DNA from: Terrisporobacter petrolearius
GTDB taxonomy: Bacteria > Bacillota > Clostridia > Peptostreptococcales > Peptostreptococcaceae
Assembly: GCF_020748185.1 (NCBI RefSeq)
Contig: NZ_JAHZMO010000014.1
Coordinates: forward strand, 1 to 64,000
Direction: 5' to 3'
Length of the DNA stretch: 64,000 nucleotides
Shown: positions 1 through 7,800 of the stretch, one piece after another
Layout of the letters: every line of letters starts with the position of its first letter
How positions within the stretch are numbered: the stretch's first letter is position 1
Notes under the pieces: generated by a model
Database searches by the model: none
What the model was told of the DNA's origin: nothing
Seen by the model: the letters and a program-made list of their open reading frames with translations, nothing else
Made by a program: the position numbers and the translations under genes

Positions 1-52
1 CATAATAATTGTGAAAAGAATGCTAGTATTAGTATTTCTTAGAAATAAAAAA

Positions 53-84
53 ATATTACTGGAATTTTGAATTTCCAGTAATAT
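53..84 (-). terminator. Intrinsic terminator of murE
   Basis: A 12-bp perfect stem (ATATTACTGGAA and its complement) with an 8-nt loop is followed on the minus strand by seven T. It lies about 90 bases past the murE stop and should end the regulator-murE transcript. The bases between it and the stop hold nothing else recognisable. Confidence 0.8.
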
Positions 85-174
85 AAATTACAAAACAAAA
101 TTATTACACAAATCTATAGACATTCTCTAAACCAAAAGTTATATTTAAACTATTTATATATTGAATAATTTATA

Positions 175-1638
175 CTATCTAACCAAGCTGTCTAAAATCT
201 CTTTTGCTACTAGTTTATCGTCAAATTCTACTATTTCATCTTTAATTATTTGGTAGTTTTCATGACCTTTACCTGCAATAAGTACTACATCTCCTTCTTT
301 AGCCATGTTAATCGCTTCTTTAATAGCATCTTTTCTATCTAGTATAACAACATAATTTTCTTTTTCCCTATCTATACCTATTAATATATCTTTTATTATT
401 TCATTTGGTTCTTCATATCTTGGATTATCTGAAGTTATTATAGCAATATCTGAATACTCTTGTGCAATTTTTCCCATAAGAGGTCTTTTTTCTTTTTCTC
501 TATTACCTCCGCATCCAAAAACTGTGATTATTCTTTTTTTTGCAAAATCCTTTATACTATTTAATACATTATCTAAGGCATCAGGCGTGTGTGCATAATC
601 TACAAATACGTGAATATCTTTGTTATTTTCCACTTTTTCAAATCTTCCATTTACACCTTTTAGTATACTTATTCTATTTACTATTTCATCTACATCCATA
701 TTTAATATATAACAAGCACAAATAACAGCAAGACAGTTGTAAACTGTAAATTGTCCCACCATATTTAAAGATACTTCTCTTTGAAAATCATTGGGACCAT
801 GTAAAGTAAATACTGTCTTATCTTCATAAAGTTTTACATCCTTAGCTCTAAAAGTAGCACCATAGTTTATACCATAGGTATAATAAGGTACTCCCAAAGT
901 TTTAATATTATCCAATATTATTCTTCCATTAATATCATCTATATTAATAATATTTGCGCTTGTAGTCATATAAAATAAGGATTCCTTAGCTTTTCTATAA
1001 TTCTCAAATGTTTTATGAAAATCTAGATGATCTTCTGTCAAGTTTGTAAATATGCCTATTTTGTATTTCATATTTTCTACTCTTTTCAAAGCCAAGGCAT
1101 GAGAAGAAACTTCCATAGTACAATATTTACAATCATTATTTATCATATTATTCAAACTCTTTTGTATTTCAATATTATTAGGTGTTGTGTTTTTATTTAA
1201 ATAATTATTTTTTCCATCAAATATGCCTATAGTTCCAATAAATCCGCATTTTTCATCTTGACTAAGTATGTCTTTCAAAAATGATGACACACTTGTCTTT
1301 CCATTAGTGCCTGTTACACCTATTAATTGAATTTTTTCACTTGGATTTTTGTAGAAATTTCTCCCTAAAGTAGATATAACTTCATTTGTACTTCTTACTT
1401 TTATATAAGTTAAATTATCATCTTTTTGTACATCTTCTTCAATTACAAAGGCTACTGCTCCCTTTGCCTTTGCACTTTCAATGAATTTATGACCATTAAC
1501 ATTAGCTCCATTAATACAAACTAATAAATCCCCTTCTTTTACGTTTCGTGAATCATATTCTAGCCCTTTTATTTCCACATCTTTGGGGCCTGATAACAAA
1601 ATTATTTCTATATCTTTTAAAAGATCTTCTAATTTCAT
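175..1638 (-). CDS. murE: UDP-MurNAc-tripeptide synthetase (DAP-adding Mur ligase)
   Basis: Cytoplasmic ATP-dependent ligase that adds the third residue to UDP-MurNAc-L-Ala-D-Glu in peptidoglycan synthesis. Mur-ligase signatures are visible: the P-loop GVTGTNGKT near residues 107-115, EVSSHALAL, NLTEDHLDFH, YAHTPDAL and, in the C-terminal domain, DNPR, which in this family marks meso-diaminopimelate rather than lysine as substrate. Length (487 aa) is normal. The open frame extends five codons further to a TTG at 1653, but AAGGGTGAT sits right before the ATG at 1638, so I take that start. The gene follows the regulator gene by 11 bases. It stands alone, away from the usual dcw cluster, so it may be one of two murE copies; that is inference. 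Confidence 0.95.
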   Translation of the reverse strand: MKLEDLLKDIEIILLSGPKDVEIKGLEYDSRNVKEGDLLVCINGANVNGHKFIESAKAKGAVAFVIEEDVQKDDNLTYIKVRSTNEVISTLGRNFYKNPSEKIQLIGVTGTNGKTSVSSFLKDILSQDEKCGFIGTIGIFDGKNNYLNKNTTPNNIEIQKSLNNMINNDCKYCTMEVSSHALALKRVENMKYKIGIFTNLTEDHLDFHKTFENYRKAKESLFYMTTSANIINIDDINGRIILDNIKTLGVPYYTYGINYGATFRAKDVKLYEDKTVFTLHGPNDFQREVSLNMVGQFTVYNCLAVICACYILNMDVDEIVNRISILKGVNGRFEKVENNKDIHVFVDYAHTPDALDNVLNSIKDFAKKRIITVFGCGGNREKEKRPLMGKIAQEYSDIAIITSDNPRYEEPNEIIKDILIGIDREKENYVVILDRKDAIKEAINMAKEGDVVLIAGKGHENYQIIKDEIVEFDDKLVAKEILDSLVR

Positions 1639-1649
1639 GATATCACCCT

Positions 1650-2117
1650 TCAATTTTTATTTTCTTCTTGATACAATTTAAGTTTACTTAAAACATCTTC
1701 ATTACTTCTAAAAAAGTTTATTAGCTCTTCAATTTTCATCAATGTTTCAACATTTATTGTATGTTCTATGGTTTCTGTTTCTTCATGAATAGATTCGTTT
1801 ATACCAAGAATAGTTAAAAATTCTTTTATGGTATTATGCCTACTTAGTAGTTTTGCTCCTACGCTTTCTCCCAAAGAAGTTAGTTCAATACTATCATATT
1901 TTTTATAAATCAACATGTTCTTGTCATTTAATTTTTTTATCATTTTTGTTACAGAGGGTGGTTTAATATTGAGTTTTTTAGAGATATCTTTAACTTGCAC
2001 CTTATCATTTTCAAGATTTAATCTATAAATCATCTCAATATAATCCTCTTCACTAGGTGTCAATTTATTGTTTTTCATATATTCATTAAAAGTGTAATAA
2101 TCCTCTCTTCTACTCAC
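1650..2117 (-). CDS. DtxR/MntR-family metal-responsive repressor
   Basis: A 155-aa protein with an N-terminal winged helix (about residues 18-75: LTPSEEDYIEMIYRL, then VKDISKKLNIKPPSVTKMIKKL) and a helical His/Glu-rich dimerisation and metal-binding part (HNTIKEFL, EETETIEHTINVETLMKIEEL), as in MntR/IdeR. There is no C-terminal SH3-like domain, which fits the short MntR type. The start is GTG at 2117, with GGAGGGG upstream. It is divergent from feoAB, and a perfect 14-bp palindrome lies just after the feo -10 box, so iron-responsive repression of feoAB is the likely role. Whether it senses Fe2+ or Mn2+ cannot be told from sequence. murE is downstream in the same transcription unit, which is unusual. 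Confidence 0.85.
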   Translation of the reverse strand: MSRREDYYTFNEYMKNNKLTPSEEDYIEMIYRLNLENDKVQVKDISKKLNIKPPSVTKMIKKLNDKNMLIYKKYDSIELTSLGESVGAKLLSRHNTIKEFLTILGINESIHEETETIEHTINVETLMKIEELINFFRSNEDVLSKLKLYQEENKN

Positions 2118-2173
2118 AAAAACCCCTCCTATAATTGTATATTTCTAATATGTTTTAAATATTACTATATTTT

Positions 2174-2230
2174 TTGAACACTTTTTGAACAAGGTGCATA
2201 ATTTAAATTAAGAATGTTAGCTTAAGCTAA
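2174..2230 (+). promoter_or_regulatory. feoAB promoter and DtxR-type operator
   Basis: TTGAAC (2174-2179), a 17-base spacer and CATAAT (2197-2202) form a sigma-A type promoter. The perfect 14-bp palindrome TTAGCTTAAGCTAA (2217-2230) lies at about +8 to +21. Its TTAG...CTAA ends resemble DtxR/IdeR-family sites (known consensus TTAGGTTAGSCTAACCTAA). The placement suits a repressor that blocks the start of transcription. TTTTTGAACA also occurs twice in tandem (2171-2180 and 2182-2191). Confidence 0.7.
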
Positions 2231-2318
2231 AACTTAGTGTAACAACACTTATTTTCTTGCTTATTGGCCAGGCCAGTTGTCATCGCTACCTTTGTGGCGA
2301 AAAATTGTTATGTTTTAG
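2227..2318 (+). promoter_or_regulatory. Structured feo leader RNA, class not recognised
   Basis: The untranslated leader can fold into a closed multi-stem structure. CTAAAAC (2227-2233) pairs with GTTTTAG (2312-2318) as an outer stem. Inside are AGTGT/ACACT (2236-2249), a TGGCC/GGCCA inverted repeat around 2266-2275, and TCGCTAC/GTGGCGA (2283-2300) with loop CTTT. The arrangement looks like a four-stem junction, but I could not match it to cobalamin, NiCo, yybP-ykoY or M-box consensus from memory. The outer stem overlaps the palindromic operator. Confidence 0.4.
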
Positions 2319-2368
2319 AATCATCTTAGGTAATGACTTTTCAAAATTATAAATAATGGAGGTGCAAT

Positions 2369-2596
2369 ATGAAAACACTTACAGACATTCAAATTAAAAA
2401 CACTGTTAAAGTGGAGGGGTTACTTTCTACAGGAAATTTAAAAGAAAGAATGCTAGCTTTAGGTTTAACTGAAGGAGCTGAAATAGATGTTCTTAGAAAG
2501 GGTCCTAAAAATAATTTAACAGTTTATAACATCCGTGGCAGTAAGATTGCTTTGCGTAAAGAAGAGAGTAATTTAATTTTAGTATCTTATATTTAA
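2369..2596 (+). CDS. feoA: Ferrous iron transport protein A
   Basis: A 75-aa SH3-like protein with the typical FeoA pattern: KNTVKVEGLL, then LKERMLALGLTEGAEIDVLRKGP and a final strand GSKIALRKEESNLILV. FeoA is a small cytoplasmic partner of the FeoB ferrous iron transporter. A strong GGAGGTG site precedes the ATG. feoB starts 28 bases downstream, so the two form an operon. Control is probably by the divergent DtxR/MntR-type repressor and the structured leader. Confidence 0.95.
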   Translation: MKTLTDIQIKNTVKVEGLLSTGNLKERMLALGLTEGAEIDVLRKGPKNNLTVYNIRGSKIALRKEESNLILVSYI

Positions 2597-2624
2597 CAAT
2601 TAATTATTTTAGGGGGATAGCATT

Positions 2625-4745
2625 ATGGGTTTGACACAACAATCTACTAAAATAAAATCTTTAGAAGATATTTTTCATATAGAAAAAAAAGATAATGAAA
2701 TTATGATTGCCCTAGCAGGCAATCCAAATACAGGCAAAAGTACTGTTTTTAATTATTTAACTGGATTAAAACAACATACAGGCAATTGGCCTGGTAAAAC
2801 TGTTTGTACTGCCAGGGGGGATTTTTCTTATAAGGATGTTAACTACTCTCTTATAGATTTGCCTGGTACTTATTCCTTGTTTCCTCTATCACAAGAGGAA
2901 ATAGTAGCCCGTGATTTTATTTGCTTTGGAAATCCTGACGCTGTTATTGTTGTTTGTGATAGTACTTGTATTGAAAGGAATCTAAATCTTGTTTTTCAAG
3001 TAATGGAACTTACAGACAATGTAATTTTATGTTTGAATTTATTAGATGAAGCAAAGAAAAAAGGTATCAAGATTGACAAAGACAAATTGGAAGATAAGCT
3101 TGGTATTCCTGTAGTTTTAACAGCAGCTAGAAGTGGCCTAGGTATGGATGACCTTAAGGAAACTCTCAATTCAGTGGTAAAAGGAGAATACAAATTTAAA
3201 AATAAACCAGTATATTATGATGAAGAAATCGAAAAAATAATAAGCTCTATAAAGGAAGATTTGTATAGTATTATTCCATCCATTAATCCTAGATGGTTGG
3301 GCCTTAGGTTAATTGATGGAGACCAAAGTCTTTTAACTTCTTTAAATGATTACACTGAAAATAATATTCTAGACGATTTAAATAATGTTAAAAGTAAAAT
3401 TCCTGATATTTTTGATAAAAGTAAAATAAGAAGTCACTTTACAAAGACTACTTATGACTATGCAAAAGTTATAAGCGATGACGTTGTAACAATTACAGAT
3501 AAAAACGCTATGGACAGAGATGAAAAAATAGATAAGATTGTATCCTCTAAGGTCTTTGGCATTCCTCTTATGTTACTTCTACTTTGTGGAGTACTTTGGA
3601 TTACCATAGAAGGTTCCAATGTACCTTCCTCCATGCTTTCTGATGTCTTATTTTCCATAGAACCAAAAATTTATAATTTTTTTAATAGTATCGGTTTGCC
3701 CCTATTGTTAAACGAAATGTTGACTTATGGAATGTATAGAACCTTAGCTTGGGTTGTATCAGTAATGCTACCTCCTATGGCTATATTTTTCCCTTTGTTT
3801 ACATTACTAGAAGATTTAGGGTATCTTCCTAGAGTAGCTTTTAACCTTGATCATTTATTTAAAAAAGCTTGTTGTCATGGAAAGCAATGTTTAACTATGT
3901 GTATGGGGTTTGGTTGCAATGCTGCTGGCGTTATTGGTTGTAGAATAATTGACTCTCCAAGAGAGAGGTTAATTGCTATAATTACTAATAACTTTGTTCC
4001 TTGTAATGGAAGATTTCCTACTTTAATAGCCATATCAACCATTTTCTTTAGCTCAGTTATTAGTAGCAATTTTATATCGAGTAGCATTACTGCTATATCT
4101 ATTACATTGCTAATAATTGTAGGTGTTCTCACTACTTTACTTGTTTCATTTATATTGTCTAAAACTTTGTTAAAAGGAGTTCCATCAACTTTCACTCTGG
4201 AGTTACCACCTTACAGACCACCACAAATTGGAAGAGTAATTTACACTTCTATTATAGATAGAACTTTATTTGTACTAAGAAGGGCTATAGTAGTGGCAAT
4301 TCCAGCAGGAATTATTACATGGATTTTTGCCAATATATATATTGGAGATATAAGTATATTATCTCATGTTGCTAATCTTTTAGATCCCCTTGGAAAACTA
4401 ATAGGACTTGACGGCTTTATTTTATTGGCATTTATCTTAGGCTTTCCTGCCAACGAAATCGTGGTGCCTATTTTAATTATGAGTTATATGGCTACTGGTA
4501 AAATGATCGAGTTTGATCAACTATCAGCATTAGGTGAGTTACTAAAAAATAATGGTTGGACTTATTTAACAGCATTAAATATGATGTTGTTTAGTTTGCT
4601 CCACTGGCCATGTGCTACTACACTTCTAACTATAAAAAAAGAAACAAATAGCATTAAATGGACTGCTTTAGGATTTTTAATTCCTACAGCCATAGCTTTT
4701 ATTGTATGTTTTATTACTACAACTATTTATAATATTATTGTTTAA
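2625..4745 (+). CDS. feoB: Ferrous iron transport GTPase-permease
   Basis: Inner-membrane Fe2+ transporter of 706 aa. The N-terminal G domain shows G1 GNPNTGKS at residues 32-39, G2 around NWPGKT, G3 DLPGTYSL and G4 NLLDEA; a helical GDI-like spacer follows. The membrane part begins near residue 310 and contains two Gate-type blocks and the Cys-rich stretch MCMGFGCNAAGVIGC, typical of FeoB. Length is normal for FeoB without a fused FeoC. A GGGGGAT site precedes the ATG. It is preceded by feoA and ends at a bidirectional terminator shared with the convergent surface-protein gene. Confidence 0.97.
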   Translation: MGLTQQSTKIKSLEDIFHIEKKDNEIMIALAGNPNTGKSTVFNYLTGLKQHTGNWPGKTVCTARGDFSYKDVNYSLIDLPGTYSLFPLSQEEIVARDFICFGNPDAVIVVCDSTCIERNLNLVFQVMELTDNVILCLNLLDEAKKKGIKIDKDKLEDKLGIPVVLTAARSGLGMDDLKETLNSVVKGEYKFKNKPVYYDEEIEKIISSIKEDLYSIIPSINPRWLGLRLIDGDQSLLTSLNDYTENNILDDLNNVKSKIPDIFDKSKIRSHFTKTTYDYAKVISDDVVTITDKNAMDRDEKIDKIVSSKVFGIPLMLLLLCGVLWITIEGSNVPSSMLSDVLFSIEPKIYNFFNSIGLPLLLNEMLTYGMYRTLAWVVSVMLPPMAIFFPLFTLLEDLGYLPRVAFNLDHLFKKACCHGKQCLTMCMGFGCNAAGVIGCRIIDSPRERLIAIITNNFVPCNGRFPTLIAISTIFFSSVISSNFISSSITAISITLLIIVGVLTTLLVSFILSKTLLKGVPSTFTLELPPYRPPQIGRVIYTSIIDRTLFVLRRAIVVAIPAGIITWIFANIYIGDISILSHVANLLDPLGKLIGLDGFILLAFILGFPANEIVVPILIMSYMATGKMIEFDQLSALGELLKNNGWTYLTALNMMLFSLLHWPCATTLLTIKKETNSIKWTALGFLIPTAIAFIVCFITTTIYNIIV

Positions 4746-4748
4746 AAA

Positions 4749-4797
4749 AAGGATAGATAAATTTACTCCTATACAAATTTATCTATCCTTCTTATTT
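4749..4797. terminator. Bidirectional terminator between feoB and the large surface protein gene
   Basis: A 16-bp perfect stem begins AAGGATAGATAAATTT (4749-4764) and closes at 4775-4790. On the minus strand it is followed by seven T, on the plus strand by CTTATTT. It therefore serves both convergent genes. Confidence 0.9.
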
Positions 4798-4841
4798 AAA
4801 ATTCATTAACTATACTTGAACAATTATTATAATATTTATTA

Positions 4842-7800
4842 TTAACTTTTCTTTCTTCTGTTAAATATAGCAAATCCTAATATACAAACTGCTACAATAA
4901 AAATTCCGCTGTATAACCATATTGATGATTGATCTCCTGTTTTCACCGAAGAATTTGAATCATTATTATTGTTAGTATTTTGATTAGTATTATTATCTTG
5001 ATTATCTAATTTATTGTCATCTTTATCATCACTTGGTTGATTATTGTTGTCATCTTTGTCATTATCACTTGATTGATTATTATTGTCATCTTTGTCATTG
5101 TTATCTGATGGATCATTATCATCTGTATTGTCATTGTCTAATTTTTCTTTTTCAAAGACTGCTATAAATTTTGTATCCTCACTTATATTTACAACATACT
5201 CTACATCTTCACTTAAAATAGTGTCTTCATCTCCTGATTTCACCCATTTTACAAACTTATATCCTTTATTTGTAGTGACTTTTAGTTTCCACTTAGATGT
5301 TAAGTCATCTTCGTTTTTACTCAATAGTTCAAAACTTACTTCTCCACCTTTTTCTTCATTTGTATCTACGCTTACTTGTGGGTATTCTCCTACATATTTG
5401 AATTTTGCTACATATTGTGTATCTTTATCTATTGTTACCTCATATGTTGCATTTGTTGACACTACCTCCTCTGAGCCTTTTACTATCCATCCTACAAATT
5501 CATAATGTGTATTAGCTTTTGCTGTTAAAATCCATGTTGCTGTTTCTTCTTTTTTATCACTTGATTTCATTTTAGCTTCTGCACTTCCACCTTTTTCATC
5601 ATTAACTGATACTGTTGCTTCTGACATTTTTACATCTAAGTCTACAAATGTATAGTTGTATTTTTTCGCAAATTCTTCTGCATATGTTCCTTTGTATCCT
5701 TTTACTATTTTTAGTGCTTGGCAATATCTAAATACCATTTCAGGATATTCTATATTTGTCAAACTCTTTGGTAGTGTTATTTCTTTCAAGCTTACACAAT
5801 TTGTAAATACTGAATCTTTTAATACTGCTATTCCTTCTGGTATTTCTATACTCTCTAATGACTTACAACCATTAAACAATGATTTTGGTATCATTTTTAA
5901 TGATTTACTTGGTAGTTTTGCTGACTTCATTTTTTCGCAACCAGCAAACACTGATTGACCTATTACTTCTACTGTTTCTGGTATTTTTATACGCTCTAAT
6001 AATATGCAAGTCATAAATGCTCTTGCTTTTATCTCCTTTAATCCTTCGGATAATTCTACTTTAGTTAGTTTTTGACAAGAATAAAATGCTCTATCTCCTA
6101 TTTCTACTACTTTTCTTCCTTCTACTTCTTCTGGAATTATAACTTCTGTAACATTTTCATCAAGGGGCTCTTTTACTGATAATGTTCCATCTTCTAATAC
6201 TGTGTATCTTAATGTTTTATCTTGTATATATGCTAACTTAAAGTTTGCCACATACTCTGTATTTTTATCTATTTCTACTTCGTACTGTGCATCTGTTGAT
6301 ACTATTTTATTTGACCCTTTAAGGCTCCATCCTTCAAATTCATAGTTTTCATTTGCTACTGCTGCTAATTTATATTTTGCTGTTTTCTTTTCTGCATCTT
6401 CACTTACCTTTTCTACAGTAGCTTTTCCACATTTTTCATCATTAACTGATGCTTTAACTCTTGGTATTGATGTATCTTTATCATCTACACTTATTTCTAT
6501 ATCAGGCATAATATTAAAATAAATATCATTATCTCCATATCCTGCATTAAAGTTTGGTGATAGACCCTCTTGTGGTATTTTGCAATGAGTATCTAGAGGA
6601 CTTCCCATATGCTGTGCATGTACTTTTCCTTTAGATAATTTGTAAGTACCCTTTTTGTCTATTGTAAATGTTAATGGGCTATTTACAGAATATTGCTTAT
6701 GAGGACCTTCTATAGTTTCTCCATTTAAGTCATACACTAAGAATGTTCTATCAGGGAAACCTGGATTATATATAGAAGCCATTTTATAAACTGGTAGCTC
6801 TAAATTTGTAAAGCTTACACTTGCTTTATTTCCTACTTTAAGCTCCTTACCTTTATTGCTATCATTAGATATGCTTATATCACTTTCCATAGCATCTAAT
6901 ACATAATATAATACATTATCACCAGATGTCATTCTTATTATATTTCTACCAGTCTTTACTTTAATAGTATAGGAACCATTTTTATCTGCTTCGTACTTTG
7001 TCCAATTATTGGCAAAATCACTATCTATATGTATTGGATCATGTGTTTCTACTGTAACACCTTTAGTTGGTGTAAAAGTATATTCTCCATATCCCTTACC
7101 TTTTACAACTGTTCCATCTGGATATGTTGTATCTCCAGTAAAATATACTGTATCGTATTTTGTCCATTTTCTATCTCTTACTTTAAAATTAGGATCTATA
7201 TCTCCTCTGCTACCACCTACATTTACTATAACTATTCCTGTTTGTTCTTTATCTATTGCATTAAATCCATATATTCTTTTCTTGTCAAACCCAGGATCAC
7301 TAGTTGCTTCTTGACCTTCAATTAAAGGATCGTATGTAATTTTAATAACTGCTATTCCTTCTTTTTTACCAGTCATATTTACATATTTTCTACCTTCCTT
7401 ACCTTTTTCTTCTATAGATAGATTGTCTTTTCCATATATAACTTCATAATGTTTATCTGGTTCAACAAATTTATTTGAAACGGGACTTGTCATTCCCTGC
7501 CAAACACGAAATGTTTCTAACTTTTGGGTGTCTCCCACATTCATATTTACATGACTACCTTCATCAGTAATATTTGTATAGATATCATCCCACTTATTAC
7601 GATAGTATGGATTTTCTTCATAGTCTTCTTTTTTTACTAAATCTAGGGTAATGGCTTCTTTTACTTTCTCTGTATCTAAATAAAAATATGGTTTAGTTGT
7701 CTTAACGTATTGCGTATCTCCTCCACCTGCTACTAACTTATAGTGATCTGAGGGCACTTGGAATTTATAACTATCGTATTCTTTGTTTGATGTATCTACA

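Noticed and set aside
175-1653. Upstream TTG start of murE at 1653
   Set aside because: The AAGGGTGAT ribosome site lies between that TTG and the ATG at 1638, so the ATG is the better start.
2227-2318. Known metal riboswitch (NiCo, yybP-ykoY, M-box) upstream of feoA
   Set aside because: The conserved junction sequences of those classes as I know them are missing, so I list it only as an unassigned structured leader.
7029-7325. 98-codon Tyr/Cys-rich plus-strand frame
   Set aside because: Complement of the surface protein gene; no start signal and extremely biased composition.
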